Positions 36,747 to 46,842 of a stretch of 64,000 bases of DNA are shown here, in pieces. Under the pieces are notes generated by a model. That model made no database searches. It was not told where the DNA came from and saw only the letters and a list, made by a program, of their open reading frames with translations. This DNA is from Paracoccus sp. MKU1. GTDB taxonomy: Bacteria > Pseudomonadota > Alphaproteobacteria > Rhodobacterales > Rhodobacteraceae. Position 1 is the first letter of the stretch. Each line of letters begins with the position of its first letter. The position numbers and the translations under genes are program-made. Location: positions 48,040-112,039 of the forward strand of contig NZ_LLWQ01000008.1 in assembly GCF_001447385.1 (NCBI RefSeq), read 5' to 3'.

Positions 36747-37714
36747 GCGGCGACCGGCAGAACGACCGGGGCCGGATCTCGGCCTTTCTCGACGCCCAGG
36801 CGGCCGAGGCGGGAGCGGCGCGCAACACGCTTCTGGCCTATGGCCGCGACCTGCGGGATTTCATCGACTGGCTGGCGGCGCGGGGCGAAAGCCTGCTGAC
36901 CGTCCCGCGCGAGGGGATCGAGGATTACCTGTCCTATTGCGACGCGCAGGGCCTGTCGCGGGCCACGCGGGCGCGGCGGCTCTCGGCGATCCGGCAGCTC
37001 ATGCGCTTCGCGCTCGACGAAAACTGGCGCGAGGACGACCCTGCCGGCCGCATCAGCGGCCCGGGCCGGGTGCAGCGCCTGCCGAAAGTCCTGGACCGGG
37101 CCGAGGTGCAGGCCATGCTGGATGCCCTGTCCCGCATCGGCCGCAACGAGACCGAGCGCGCCCGCAACCTGGCGCTGGTCGAGCTGATCTATGCCACCGG
37201 CATGCGGGTGAGCGAGCTGGTCTCGCTGCCCGTCGGCGCCTGCCGCGGCGATCCGGCGCTGCTGCTCATCCGCGGCAAGGGCGGCAAGGAGCGCATGGTG
37301 CCGCTGAGCGATCCCGCCCGCCGGGCGCTGGCCGCCTGGCTGAAGCAGCGCGACAATGCGCCCGCCGAAAGCCCGCTGGGCCGGCTGGTCGCGGGCAAGG
37401 GCGCGCGCTGGCTGTTTCCCGCCGCCTCGCGCGAGGGGCACATGACCCGGCAGGCGATGAACGCCCTGCTGGGCCAGCTGGCGCTGGCGGCGGGCATCGA
37501 CCCGGCCCGCGTCTCGCCGCATGTGATCCGCCATGCCTTTGCCACGCATCTGCTGGAAGGCGGCGCCGATCTGCGGGCGATCCAGACGCTGCTGGGCCAT
37601 GCCGATCTGGGCACGACCGAGATCTATACCCATGTCATGGACACCCGGATGCGCGATCTGGTGCTGAACCACCATCCCCTGGCCAATGCCCATCGCACCG
37701 ACAAGAAGTCATGA
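36743..37714 (+). CDS. xerD: Tyrosine recombinase XerD
   Basis: A 323-residue tyrosine recombinase. N-terminal SAM-like domain (SAFLDAQAAEAGAARNTLLA). Catalytic residues: Arg in ATGMRVSELVSL, Lys in GKGGKERMVPL, the HxxR in SPHVIRHAFATHLLEGGADL, His in LLGHADLGTT and the nucleophile Tyr in EIYTHV. It resolves chromosome dimers at dif together with XerC. The start is GTG 36743 overlapping the previous stop. No integron or phage genes are nearby, and the context is chromosomal. Confidence 0.92.
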   Translation: MSGDRQNDRGRISAFLDAQAAEAGAARNTLLAYGRDLRDFIDWLAARGESLLTVPREGIEDYLSYCDAQGLSRATRARRLSAIRQLMRFALDENWREDDPAGRISGPGRVQRLPKVLDRAEVQAMLDALSRIGRNETERARNLALVELIYATGMRVSELVSLPVGACRGDPALLLIRGKGGKERMVPLSDPARRALAAWLKQRDNAPAESPLGRLVAGKGARWLFPAASREGHMTRQAMNALLGQLALAAGIDPARVSPHVIRHAFATHLLEGGADLRAIQTLLGHADLGTTEIYTHVMDTRMRDLVLNHHPLANAHRTDKKS

Positions 37715-39063
37715 TCCCGCCGACCGTCCCGGACCCGACGCCCGCCCATGACCCGGCCTTCTGGCTGCTGGGCGCGGCGATCCTGCTGCTTCTGGCGCTT
37801 GCCGCCTTCTTCTCGGGCTCCGAGACGGCGCTGAACGCGGCAAGCCGCAGCAAGCTGCGCGCCCGCGCCGACAAGGGCGACCTGCGGGCGGCCGAGGCGC
37901 TGGAGGCCATCGAGGACAGCGAAAACCTGAACGGCGCCATCCTTGTCGGCAACACTCTGGTCAAGATCCTGGCCGCCAGCCTTGCCGCGGCGCTTGGCCT
38001 GCGCCTGTCCGGCTGGAGCGGGGCGGCGCTGGCGGTGCTGGTCCTGGCGCTTCTGCTGCTGGTGCTGGCCGAGGTGCTGCCCCGCACCCTGGCCCGCCTT
38101 GCCCCCGAGGAGACGGCATGCCGCGTCGCGCGGCCGCTGGGCGCCCTGGCCCGCATCCTTGCGCCCGCGGTCTGGACGGTGCGGCTGGTCGCGCGCGGCC
38201 TTCTGGCGCCTTTCGGCATCCGCGCCGGCCATGCGGGTCCGGTGTTCTCGGTGCAGGACGAGATCGCCGACGCCTTGGCCGTAGCCGAGTCCAGCGGCGC
38301 CGTGCAGAAAGAGGAGCGCGACCGGCTGATGGGTGCGCTGGACCTGGGCGAGCGCTCGGTCGAGGAGGTCATGCTGCACCGTTCGGGCATCGCGATGATC
38401 GACGCCGACCTGACTGCCGAGGAGGTGCTGGACCTGGTGCTGAAAAGCCCGCATACCCGCCTGCCGGTGTTTCGCGGCGAGCGCGAGAACGTCATCGGCG
38501 TGATCCATGCCAAGGATCTGCTGCGCGGCGTGCGCCGGGCGCTTCAGGAAAGCGGTCCCGAGGCGCTGCACGATTTCGACGTGCTCGGCACCGCCATGCC
38601 GCCCTATTTCGTGCCCGAGACCACGCCGCTGGACGAGCAGATGCGCGAATTCCTCAAGCGGCGGACGCATTTCGCGCTGGTGGTGGACGAATATGGCAGC
38701 CTGCGCGGGCTCATCACGCTCGAGGATATCCTGGAGGAGATCGTCGGCGAGATCACCGACGAGCACGACATGGACGCCGCGCAGTCGCTGCTGCCCGGAC
38801 CGCAGGGCGATTACCTGGTCGAAGGCACCATGACCATCCGCGACCTGAACCGGGCACTGGACTGGTCGCTGCCCGATGACGAGGCCAATACCGTCGCCGG
38901 GCTGGTGATCCACATGGCCCAGTCGATCCCGGCGCCGGGCCAGGTCTTCTCGTTCCATGGCTATCGTTTCGAGGTGCTGGCGCGGCGGGAAAACCGCATC
39001 ACCCGGCTGCGCATCCGCCCGCTGGAGACGCCGCCGCCGGGCGAGACCGCCGCCGATCAGTGA
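37711..39063 (+). CDS. CNNM/CorC (hemolysin C) family membrane protein
   Basis: A 450-residue protein: an N-terminal DUF21 membrane domain (AAILLLLALAAFFSGSETAL with the family's SGSETA motif, then helices up to about residue 160) and a tandem CBS pair. The CBS region includes VMLHRSGIAMIDADLTAEEV, RLPVFRGERENVIGVIHAKD and DEYGSLRGLITLEDILEEIV. A C-terminal CorC_HlyC domain ends it. The family takes part in magnesium or cobalt homeostasis; annotation as hemolysin is historical. Its 3' end overlaps the convergent permease gene by 7 bases. Confidence 0.9.
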   Translation: MIPPTVPDPTPAHDPAFWLLGAAILLLLALAAFFSGSETALNAASRSKLRARADKGDLRAAEALEAIEDSENLNGAILVGNTLVKILAASLAAALGLRLSGWSGAALAVLVLALLLLVLAEVLPRTLARLAPEETACRVARPLGALARILAPAVWTVRLVARGLLAPFGIRAGHAGPVFSVQDEIADALAVAESSGAVQKEERDRLMGALDLGERSVEEVMLHRSGIAMIDADLTAEEVLDLVLKSPHTRLPVFRGERENVIGVIHAKDLLRGVRRALQESGPEALHDFDVLGTAMPPYFVPETTPLDEQMREFLKRRTHFALVVDEYGSLRGLITLEDILEEIVGEITDEHDMDAAQSLLPGPQGDYLVEGTMTIRDLNRALDWSLPDDEANTVAGLVIHMAQSIPAPGQVFSFHGYRFEVLARRENRITRLRIRPLETPPPGETAADQ

Positions 39064-40547
39064 TCGGCCATGCCGGCGGCGCGCTTGGCCTCCTCGACGC
39101 TGCCGCCGGTGCCGTTGAAGAAGGCGTTCAGCGCCACCGCCGCGATGGTGGCCAGCAGGATGCCCGATTCGACCAGCGGGTGGATGGCATGCGGCATCCA
39201 TTGCTTGAAGTCCGGCGCGACCAGCGGGATCATCCCGAAACCCAGCGCCACCGCAACCACGAACAGGTTGTTGCGGTTGCCGGCGAAATCCACCGTCGAG
39301 AGGATGCGGATCCCCGTCGCCGCCACCATGCCGAACATCACGAGGCCCGCGCCGCCCAGCACCGGGGTCGGCAGCGATTCCACCGCCGCGCCCATCTTGG
39401 GCACCAGCCCGAACAGGATCAGGATCAGCCCGCCGGCAACGCAGATATAGCGGCTCTTGATGCCGGTGACGCCGACAAGGCCGACATTCTGGCTGAACGA
39501 GGTATAGGGAAAGGTGTTGAAGATGCCGCCGATCAGCGTGCCAAGGCCGTCGGTGCGCAGCCCGGCGGTCAGGCGCTGCGGCGTGACCTCGCGCCCGGTC
39601 ATCTCACCCAGGGCCAGGAACATGCCGGTCGATTCGATCATCACCACGATCATCACCAGCACCATGGTCACGATCAGCACCGGGTCGAAGATCGGCATGC
39701 CGAAATGGAAGGGGGTGACGATGCCGAACCAATGCGCCTCGGCCACCTTCTCGAAGGTCATCTGGCCCAGGGCGATGGTCAGCGCCGCGCCGATCAGCAT
39801 GCCCAGAAGCACCGCGATATTGGCGATGAAGCCGCGGCCGAAACGCGCGATCAGCAGGATCGCCACCAGCACCACGCCCGAGATGGCGATATTCACCGGC
39901 TGGGCGTAAAGCGGGTTCTGCACGCTGGGCGCGGGTGCGAAACCTTCTGGCAGCGCCGGCACCGCACCGGTCCCGGCCAGTTCCTTGAGCTGGTTCAGCC
40001 AGCCCATCGCCACCGGGTCCACCACCTTGGGTGCGGTCGGACCGACCGGGTTGCCGAAGATCCAGTTGATCCCCACCCGCATCAGCGTGACGCCGATCAC
40101 CAGGATGATGGTGCCGGTGACCAGCGGCGGAAAGAATCTCAGCATCCGCCCGACGAAGGGCGCGATGAGCATGGCCACGATGCCCGCGCCGATGATGGCG
40201 CCGAAGATCATCCGCGCGCCCTCCGGTCCCGGATAGGCATTGGCCATGGCGACCATCGGCCCGACCGAGGCGAAGGTCACCCCCATCATCACCGGCAATT
40301 GGATGCCGAACCAGCGCGTCATGCCCAGCGACTGGATGATGGTGGCGATGCCGCAGCAGAACAGGTCGGCCGAGATCAGGAAAGCCACGTCCTCGGGCGA
40401 AAGCCTTAGCGCCCGGCCGACGATCAGCGGCACGGCGACCGCCCCGGCATACATGACCAGAACATGCTGCAAGCCCAGAGTCGTCATGCGCAGCGGCGGC
40501 AGGATCTCGTCGACCGGATCGACCGCGGGTGTGGCGACTTTGGCCAT
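39057..40547 (-). CDS. Nucleobase:cation symporter-2 family (xanthine/uric acid/uracil) permease
   Basis: A 496-residue NCS2 transporter with about 14 helices. Seen: LRMTTLGLQHVLVMYAGAVA, the QLPVMMGVTFASVGPMVAMA segment, the family signature FNTFPYTSFSQNVGLVGVTG and GAGLVMFGMVAATGIRILS. The QNVG motif and preceding Glu region (IESTGMFLALGEMTGREV) favour a purine (xanthine/urate) permease over uracil. ATG 40547 was chosen because GGGGGG stands 4-10 bases upstream. An ATG at 40559 is possible. Confidence 0.88.
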   Translation of the reverse strand: MAKVATPAVDPVDEILPPLRMTTLGLQHVLVMYAGAVAVPLIVGRALRLSPEDVAFLISADLFCCGIATIIQSLGMTRWFGIQLPVMMGVTFASVGPMVAMANAYPGPEGARMIFGAIIGAGIVAMLIAPFVGRMLRFFPPLVTGTIILVIGVTLMRVGINWIFGNPVGPTAPKVVDPVAMGWLNQLKELAGTGAVPALPEGFAPAPSVQNPLYAQPVNIAISGVVLVAILLIARFGRGFIANIAVLLGMLIGAALTIALGQMTFEKVAEAHWFGIVTPFHFGMPIFDPVLIVTMVLVMIVVMIESTGMFLALGEMTGREVTPQRLTAGLRTDGLGTLIGGIFNTFPYTSFSQNVGLVGVTGIKSRYICVAGGLILILFGLVPKMGAAVESLPTPVLGGAGLVMFGMVAATGIRILSTVDFAGNRNNLFVVAVALGFGMIPLVAPDFKQWMPHAIHPLVESGILLATIAAVALNAFFNGTGGSVEEAKRAAGMADH

Positions 40548-40639
40548 GATGCCCCCCATTGGTGCCGAAAATCGTTGCTTTTCCTGAAAGATTGCGACGG
40601 CGCCGGGGGTTTGGCAAATGCTTTATGACGATCGCGTGA

Positions 40640-42604
40640 TCAGGCGGTGCGCGTGCCCTGGGATACGGCCCCTGCCCGCTCGCCGGCCTTGATCTGCCTG
40701 CGCGACATGCGGCGCAGGGTTTCGGTCAGCGGCAATCCCGGCCAGGCCGCCTCGGCCGCGCGCAGATGCGCCTTGGACCTTGCGCCGTCCTCCGCCTCGG
40801 CCGCGCGCAGGGCTGCGGACAGCTGCAACAGCGGCTGGTCGGGCGCCAGCGCCAGCGCCGCATCCAGCCAGCGCCAGCCGGCCTTGCGATTGCCGGCGGC
40901 GAAACAGGCATCGGCCAGCCGCTTGCGGGTCATCACCTGATCGGGCCGGGCCGCGTCCAGCCAGTGCAAAAGCGCGAAGGCCCGGTTCAGCCGGCCATGC
41001 AGCCGCAGGACCGAGGCGCAAAAGCCCAGCCACGCCTCATCCTTGCCCTCAAGCGCGGGATTGCCGCCCTTGGCCAGCGCCGCCTCGATCCGCGCCAGGC
41101 GGCCGGCCACGGGGCCCAGCTTGCGCGGCAGATCGGGCCAGAGCAGCAATTCGCGCTGCTGCCCCGGATCGCGGACGAATTCCGACCAGTCGATCCGCAA
41201 CACCCAAAGCGGCAGAACCTTGCCCTTGCCGCGTTCCCGGTTGGGCTGGGCATGGACCGGCAGCAGGCCGGGCGCAAAGCCGAGCGCAAGCGCCGCCGCG
41301 CCACCCTCTCGCATCAGCCGATGCGCCAGCGCCGGCATGATCGGCCCCTCGGCCGCGCGCCCGGCAAAGATCATGTCCAGAAAACCCGCCTCCAGGCCGG
41401 GATCGGTCCCATCCGCCTCCCCGCCCTCTCCGCCGGAGATCAGCAGCACCTGCCGGCATTGCGGCTTGTCGCGGTTGCGCATCAGCGGCGCCTCCAGCCC
41501 CTGCTGCGCCAATTCCCGGGCCTGCCGCCGGCAACCCGAGGACCAGGCCAGCAGCGCAAGCTCGCGATAGAGAAAGGGAAACCGCTCCAGCAACTCGTCC
41601 CGCCCCGCCAGCGCATCGACCAGTTCCTCGCCACGCCCGCGGCCGGCGGCATGGCGCGCGGCATAGCTCACGCTCTGCGCCAGATCGCCGGGTGCGAAGA
41701 AACTGTCCGGCCGCGCGATCACCCGGTCCAGCAGCGCGTCATAGGCCGCAAGCCGCAGATCGACGGGCAGCGCGGCCGGCAGGGCCACGATGCGGCAATG
41801 CCCGATCATCGCCGCCGCGCGCGAGAAGGCGCTGTGGCTCGGCGCCCCCACCTCGGCGCAGCCGGCCATCAGCAGCAGCTCCAGCAGGTCGCGCTCGGCC
41901 ACCGACAGGGCCCCGGGGTCCAGCAGTTCCTGCACCGGCAGGATGCGCGGATCACCCTGGCGCAGGTGCCCGACCGCCGCGGGCGTGTCGGAAAAGGCGA
42001 TCACCGGCCCCTGCGCCTGCGCAACGAAGGCGCGGAAGAATTCGTCGGGCACATATTTCGACGCCCAGGAGGAATAGGACCAGGGATCGCCGTCCAGAAT
42101 GTCGCCGCGCCGGACATGGATGGCCAGCGGCTGGCCACCGCCCGCCTGCGCCAGGATGCCGCGTGCCCGCTCCAGCGCCCGGGCCAAGCGCGGGGACAGC
42201 GCCAGTTCGGCGGCGGCGGCGCGCAGGCCGGCCGCAGCTTCGGCCTCGGATTCGTCCATGAAGCGGACGACCTCGGACATGCTGTCGCATTCGTAGCGCC
42301 GGCCCTCGGCCAGGGCGCGGGCGAAACCGGCGCTGTTCATGCCGGGCGCCACGGCGGGCAGGTTGCGCAGGCCGGCCCGGTCGGGCGCCCCGTCCACGAT
42401 GTCGATATGCGCCGCCACGAACTCCGGGGCCAGGAAATCGCGCGGATCGAGCAGCTCGGGATAGGGTCCGCCGGGCTGGGACAGCCAGAGATAGCGCCCC
42501 GTGACGTCGAACTTGCGCGACAGGCGCATGACGTTGAGCAGGCAGATCAGCCGCGCACCGATCCGATCCTGCCGGAAGCCGATGATGGCCTGTTCCTTCC
42601 TCAT
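40640..42604 (-). CDS. Large protein with fucosyltransferase-like HxRRxD domain and helical C-terminus
   Basis: A 654-residue protein. Around residues 155-270 it shows [44 protein letters not shown] and [16 protein letters not shown]. These match the donor-binding motifs of the GT11/GT23/O-fucosyltransferase superfamily: HxRRxD, then S/T-D-T, then a Ser-rich loop. The start [20 protein letters not shown] resembles the nucleotide-binding beginning of NodZ/FUT2-like enzymes. The remainder (400-640) is rich in Ala, Leu and Arg helices, perhaps TPR-like ([20 protein letters not shown]). ATG 42604 is preceded by GGAGGGACGG. Donor and acceptor are unknown; a GDP-sugar made by the 17.6-kb locus is a plausible donor (inference). 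Confidence 0.6.
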   Translation of the reverse strand: MRKEQAIIGFRQDRIGARLICLLNVMRLSRKFDVTGRYLWLSQPGGPYPELLDPRDFLAPEFVAAHIDIVDGAPDRAGLRNLPAVAPGMNSAGFARALAEGRRYECDSMSEVVRFMDESEAEAAAGLRAAAAELALSPRLARALERARGILAQAGGGQPLAIHVRRGDILDGDPWSYSSWASKYVPDEFFRAFVAQAQGPVIAFSDTPAAVGHLRQGDPRILPVQELLDPGALSVAERDLLELLLMAGCAEVGAPSHSAFSRAAAMIGHCRIVALPAALPVDLRLAAYDALLDRVIARPDSFFAPGDLAQSVSYAARHAAGRGRGEELVDALAGRDELLERFPFLYRELALLAWSSGCRRQARELAQQGLEAPLMRNRDKPQCRQVLLISGGEGGEADGTDPGLEAGFLDMIFAGRAAEGPIMPALAHRLMREGGAAALALGFAPGLLPVHAQPNRERGKGKVLPLWVLRIDWSEFVRDPGQQRELLLWPDLPRKLGPVAGRLARIEAALAKGGNPALEGKDEAWLGFCASVLRLHGRLNRAFALLHWLDAARPDQVMTRKRLADACFAAGNRKAGWRWLDAALALAPDQPLLQLSAALRAAEAEDGARSKAHLRAAEAAWPGLPLTETLRRMSRRQIKAGERAGAVSQGTRTA

Positions 42605-42698
42605 GCGAAACCGTCCCTCCGATCCCCTTGCGGCTTGCAACCGCCCGCCCTCCTGCCTATCAGGACGTGCCGCCATACAACAGCACGGAAACCCCGAT

Positions 42699-44720
42699 AT
42701 GGACATCGCCGCCCGCCGCAAGGCCGATCCCGCCCACTGGCGCCTCGCCACCGCGATCCGCGCCCTTTCCATGGACGCCGTCGAGGCCGCGAATTCGGGC
42801 CATCCCGGCATGCCGATGGGCATGGCCGACGTCGCCACGGTCCTGTTCCGCAACCACCTGAAATTCGACGCCGCCGCGCCGAACTGGTTCGACCGCGACC
42901 GTTTCGTGCTGTCGGCCGGCCACGGCTCGATGCTGATCTATTCGCTGCTCTACCTGACCGGCTACGAGCAGATGTCGATCGACCAGATCCGCAACTTCCG
43001 GCAATGGGGCTCGATCACTGCCGGCCATCCGGAATTCGGCCATGCCGAGGGCATCGAGACCACGACCGGCCCGCTGGGCCAGGGCATCGCCACCGCCGTC
43101 GGCTTCGCCATCGCCGAAGAGGCGATGCGCGCCCAGTTCGGCGAGACGCTGTGCAGCCACAAGACCTGGGTCATCGCCGGCGACGGCTGCCTGATGGAGG
43201 GCATCAGCCAGGAGGCCGTCGGCCTGGCCGGCCACCAGAAGCTCAAGAACCTGATCGTCCTTTGGGACAATAACGACATCACCATCGACGGCCGGGTGTC
43301 GCTGTCGGATTCGACCGACCAGCTCAAGCGGTTCGAAGCCTCGGGATGGCGGACGCTTTCCTGCGACGGCCACGACCCGGCCGATATCGAGCGCGCACTG
43401 GCGAATGCCGCCAGCGGTCAGGACGACCGCCCGGTGCTGGTCGCCTGCAAGACCATCATCGGCTACGGCGCGCCGAACAAGCAGGACAGCTCGGGCGTGC
43501 ACGGCTCGGCGCTGGGGGCGGCGGAAATCGTCGCCGCGCGCGAGGTGCTGGGCTGGGATTCGCCCGCCTTCGTCATCCCCGAGGACATCCTGGCCGACTG
43601 GCGCGCCATCGGCGCCCGCGGCCGGGCCGAGCGCGAGGCCTGGGCCGCCCGCGTCGATGCGGCCGAGAACCGCGACGAATTCGCCCGCCGCATCTCGGGC
43701 GGCGTCAGCGACCGGCTGGCGCCCACCATCGCGGCGCTCAAGGAACAGGCGCTGGCCAGCAAGCCCAAGGTCGCGACCCGCAAGGCCAGCGAGATGGTGC
43801 TCGAGGTGGTGAACCCCGAACTGCCCGAGACGCTGGGCGGCTCGGCCGACCTGACCGGCTCGAACAACACCAAGACCAAGGATCTGGGCATCTTCACGCC
43901 GGAAAACCGCAAGGGCCGCTATATCCATTACGGCATCCGCGAGCACGGCATGGCGGCGGCGATGAACGGCATCTGGCTGCATGGCGGGCTGCGCCCCTAT
44001 GGCGGCACCTTCATGTGCTTCACCGACTATGCGCGCGGCGCGATGCGGCTTTCGGCGCTGATGGGCCTGCCGGTGACCTATGTCATGACCCATGATTCCA
44101 TCGGCCTGGGCGAGGACGGCCCGACCCACCAGCCGGTCGAGCACCTGGCGATCTGCCGCGCCACGCCCAACACGCTGACCCTGCGCCCCTGCGACCTGAT
44201 CGAGACCGCCGAGGCCTGGGAAATCGCGCTGTCGAGCGAATCGACCCCGACGGTCATGGCGCTGTCGCGCCAGAACCTGCCGCTGCTGCGCGAGGATGCG
44301 GGGGCTGAGAACCTCTCGGCCAAGGGCGCCTATGTGCTGCGCGAGGCTGGCGCCGCGCCCAAGGTGATCCTGCTGGCCTCGGGCTCCGAGGTCGAGATCG
44401 CCGTCGCCGCCCGTGAGGCGCTGGAGGCCGAAGGCGTGCCCACCCGCGTCGTCTCGGTGCCGTCGATGGAGCTGTTCCGCGACCAGGACACCGAATACCG
44501 CCGGCAGGTCCTGCCGGCCGGCACCGTGCGCGTCGCCATCGAGGCCGCCGTGCGCCAGCCCTGGGACTGGCTGCTCCTGGGCGAGCGCGGGCGCGAGGAA
44601 ACCTCGGGCTTCATCGGCATGACCGGCTTCGGCGCCTCGGCCCCGGCACCGGTGCTCTACAAGGAGTTCGGCATCACCGCCGAGGCCGCCGTCGCCGAGG
44701 CCCGCCGCCTGCTGGGCTGA
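42699..44720 (+). CDS. tkt: Transketolase
   Basis: A 673-residue thiamine diphosphate enzyme. Seen: [35 protein letters not shown], the TPP motif [20 protein letters not shown] with DNNDITIDG, and [11 protein letters not shown]. The pyrimidine domain follows with [14 protein letters not shown] and [19 protein letters not shown]. It serves the pentose phosphate pathway. ATG 42699 starts 94 bases from the divergent HxRRxD gene. A strong hairpin follows the stop. Confidence 0.97.
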   Translation: MDIAARRKADPAHWRLATAIRALSMDAVEAANSGHPGMPMGMADVATVLFRNHLKFDAAAPNWFDRDRFVLSAGHGSMLIYSLLYLTGYEQMSIDQIRNFRQWGSITAGHPEFGHAEGIETTTGPLGQGIATAVGFAIAEEAMRAQFGETLCSHKTWVIAGDGCLMEGISQEAVGLAGHQKLKNLIVLWDNNDITIDGRVSLSDSTDQLKRFEASGWRTLSCDGHDPADIERALANAASGQDDRPVLVACKTIIGYGAPNKQDSSGVHGSALGAAEIVAAREVLGWDSPAFVIPEDILADWRAIGARGRAEREAWAARVDAAENRDEFARRISGGVSDRLAPTIAALKEQALASKPKVATRKASEMVLEVVNPELPETLGGSADLTGSNNTKTKDLGIFTPENRKGRYIHYGIREHGMAAAMNGIWLHGGLRPYGGTFMCFTDYARGAMRLSALMGLPVTYVMTHDSIGLGEDGPTHQPVEHLAICRATPNTLTLRPCDLIETAEAWEIALSSESTPTVMALSRQNLPLLREDAGAENLSAKGAYVLREAGAAPKVILLASGSEVEIAVAAREALEAEGVPTRVVSVPSMELFRDQDTEYRRQVLPAGTVRVAIEAAVRQPWDWLLLGERGREETSGFIGMTGFGASAPAPVLYKEFGITAEAAVAEARRLLG

Positions 44721-44730
44721 TCCAGACGCC

Positions 44731-44756
44731 GGGCCGCCCCGCCAAGGGCGCGGCCC
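44731..44756 (+). terminator. Hairpin after tkt
   Basis: GGGCCGC (44731-44737) pairs with GCGGCCC (44750-44756), with an inner CCC/GGG pairing and a small loop. A pyrimidine-rich CATCTTCTTCATTCCTC follows. Eleven bases after the stop. Good candidate for transcription termination of tkt. Confidence 0.55.
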
Positions 44757-44808
44757 GCATCTTCTTCATTCCTCGAATACCCATGCGGGGGCGCCCGGCT
44801 CGCCCGGT

Positions 44809-44830
44809 TTTCACCGTTTCCCAAATACTC
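44809..44830 (-). repeat. Short intergenic repeat, copy 2 (GAGTATTTGG-type)
   Basis: Read on the minus strand it is GAGTATTTGGGAAACGGTGAAA, 21 of 22 bases identical to 17447-17468. A weaker relative, GGTATTCGAGGAATGAAGAAG, lies at 44761-44781 on the same strand, separated by a GC-rich segment, so this gap may hold a degenerate tandem pair. Confidence 0.6.
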
Positions 44831-44895
44831 ATGCGACGGCACCCCGGGGGCGCACCGGCCCGCCCCCAGGCGCCCAGGCCCAAGGAAGCAGCAGC

Positions 44896-45822
44896 ATGAC
44901 CCCGCCGAAATCCGATCCCGGCGCCCTGCCGCCGATCCTCGCGCCCGCGGGCGATCCGGCGCGTTCGACTCAATTGCGCGGCATCCTGCTGCTGCTGCTG
45001 GCGATCTTCCTGTTCACGCTGATGGATGCGACCGGCAAGCATCTCTCGACGCTCTACCATCCGGTACAGGTGGTCTGGGTGCGCTTCGTCACCAACCTGG
45101 CCATCGTCGCGGTGATCTTCGCGCCGCGGCTGCGCAGCACCCTGGCCACCCGGCGCCCGGTGGTGCAGTTCTTCCGCGGCGTGACGCAGCTTGGCTCGAT
45201 CCTGCTGTTCTTCAGCGCCCTGCAATTCATCGGCCTGGCCGAGGCCACCGCGATCATGGACATCAACCCGGTGCTCATCACGCTCGGCGCCGCGATCTTC
45301 CTGGGCGAATCCATCGGCATCCGCCGCATCCTCGGCATCCTCGCGGCGCTTTGCGGCGCGCTGATCATCATCCGCCCCGGCGCCGGCGTCTTTCATCCCG
45401 CGGCGCTGCTGGCGCTGGTCGCGGCCTTCACCTATGCCGCCGGCGCCATCCTGACCCGCCTCGCGCGCAGCGATTCCACCGCCACCTCGGTGCTGTGGTC
45501 GGCGCTGGTCGGCTCGATCCTCGCCTCGCTCGCCGTGCCCTTTTTCTGGCAGCCCATCGCGGCGAGCGATCTCTGGGCTTTCCTGCTGCTTGGCGGGCTC
45601 GGCACGGCGGCGCAGGCGCTCCTGATCCGCGCCTTCTCGCTGGCCGAGGCCGCCGCCATCGCCCCCTTCGGCTATACCGGGCTGATCTGGGCCGGGCTCT
45701 GGGGCTGGCTCTTCTGGGGCACCCTGCCCGACCGGTGGACCTTTGTCGGCGCGTTGATCATCGTGGTCGCGGGCATATATGTCTGGATGCGCGAGGCCCG
45801 TGCCATGCACCGGCCCGCATGA
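44896..45822 (+). CDS. DMT family transporter (EamA domains)
   Basis: A 308-residue protein with ten predicted helices in two EamA repeats: GILLLLLAIFLFTLMDATGK opens the first, with VVWVRFVTNLAIVAVIFAPR. The second runs from PAALLALVAAFTYAAGAILT through AAAIAPFGYTGLIWAGLWGW. The family exports amino acids, nucleosides or other metabolites; the substrate is unknown. The stop overlaps the first possible start of the acyltransferase gene (ATGA). Confidence 0.88.
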   Translation: MTPPKSDPGALPPILAPAGDPARSTQLRGILLLLLAIFLFTLMDATGKHLSTLYHPVQVVWVRFVTNLAIVAVIFAPRLRSTLATRRPVVQFFRGVTQLGSILLFFSALQFIGLAEATAIMDINPVLITLGAAIFLGESIGIRRILGILAALCGALIIIRPGAGVFHPAALLALVAAFTYAAGAILTRLARSDSTATSVLWSALVGSILASLAVPFFWQPIAASDLWAFLLLGGLGTAAQALLIRAFSLAEAAAIAPFGYTGLIWAGLWGWLFWGTLPDRWTFVGALIIVVAGIYVWMREARAMHRPA

Positions 45823-46739
45823 TCCGAAAGCCCATGAACAGGACCGCGATGAGCGAGACCGAAACCCAGGAACCCGTCCGACTGCGCGACCGCATCGCCA
45901 ATGGCGCCTTTCTGGCCCTGATGGGCCTCGCCCGGATCCTGCCCTATGAGCGGCGCGTCCCCCTCATGGGCTGGTTCTTCGCCCATGTCCTGGGCCCGCT
46001 TGCCGGCTGGCGCAGGCGCATCCGCGCCAACCTGGCCCTGGCATGCCCCGACCTGCCCCCGGCCGAGATCCGCCGCCTGACCCGCGCGGTGCCGGACAAT
46101 GCCGGCCGATCGCTGGCCGAGACCTATTCTGGCGAGCAGTTCACCGACCGCATCCACGCCGCCGATCCGCTGGCCGGCCCCGGCCTGCCGGCACTGGAGC
46201 AGGCGGCGGCGGCCGGCCGGCCCGTCATCCTCGCCGCCGCGCATTTCGGCAATTACGACGCCATGCGCGCGGCGCTGGCCGGGCGCGGCTGGCCGGTCGG
46301 CGCGCTCTACCGACCGATGAACAACGAGGCCTTCAACCGCCATTACATCCCGGCGCTGAATGCCATCTCGCAGCCGATATTCCCGCGCGGCCGCGCCGGC
46401 CTGGCCGCCATGCTGCGCTTTCTGAAGGGCGGCGGCTGGCTGGCCCTGGGCTTCGACCAGTTCGACGATCACGGCGCCGAGCTGCGTTTCTTCGGCCAGC
46501 CGTCGAAGACCGTGCTGACCCCGGCGGAACTGGCGCTGCGCTATGATGCGCTGATCCTGCCCATCGCCGGGGTGCGCCAGCCTGACGGGCTGAGCTTCCG
46601 GGTCGAGGTCGGCGAGCCGGTACCGCACAGCGATGCCGCGACCATGATGCAGGCGCTGAACGACGATCTGGAGCGGCTGGTGCGCGCCCATATGGAGCAA
46701 TGGTTCTGGGTGCATCGGCGCTGGAAACGCAGGGGCTAG
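45819..46739 (+). CDS. LpxL/HtrB-family lysophospholipid or lipid A acyltransferase
   Basis: A protein of about 306 residues with the family's HxxxxD active site in AAHFGNYDAMRAAL and downstream ALYRPMNNEAFNRHYIPALN and GWLALGFDQFDDHGAELRFF. It would move an acyl chain to lipid A or a related lipid at the inner membrane. Three in-frame ATGs compete: 45819 (overlaps the upstream stop), 45834, and 45849. The last has AGGA six bases upstream and may be the main start, giving 296 residues. Its stop TAG lies in a CTAG. Confidence 0.85.
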   Translation: MIRKPMNRTAMSETETQEPVRLRDRIANGAFLALMGLARILPYERRVPLMGWFFAHVLGPLAGWRRRIRANLALACPDLPPAEIRRLTRAVPDNAGRSLAETYSGEQFTDRIHAADPLAGPGLPALEQAAAAGRPVILAAAHFGNYDAMRAALAGRGWPVGALYRPMNNEAFNRHYIPALNAISQPIFPRGRAGLAAMLRFLKGGGWLALGFDQFDDHGAELRFFGQPSKTVLTPAELALRYDALILPIAGVRQPDGLSFRVEVGEPVPHSDAATMMQALNDDLERLVRAHMEQWFWVHRRWKRRG

Positions 46740-46842
46740 GCGGCGAATCCCTTTCCCTTGGGTTGTCCGACGGTCTATAAGTGCGCCCAAATCCGCCGCG
46801 CAAGCAGAACGCGGGCCCCGACAACGACATCCAGAGGACGGC

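Noticed and set aside
36743..37714. Tyrosine recombinase as sign of a prophage or integrative island
   Set aside because: The sequence is XerD-like and embedded in a chromosomal operon. No attachment repeats, excisionase or phage genes are nearby.
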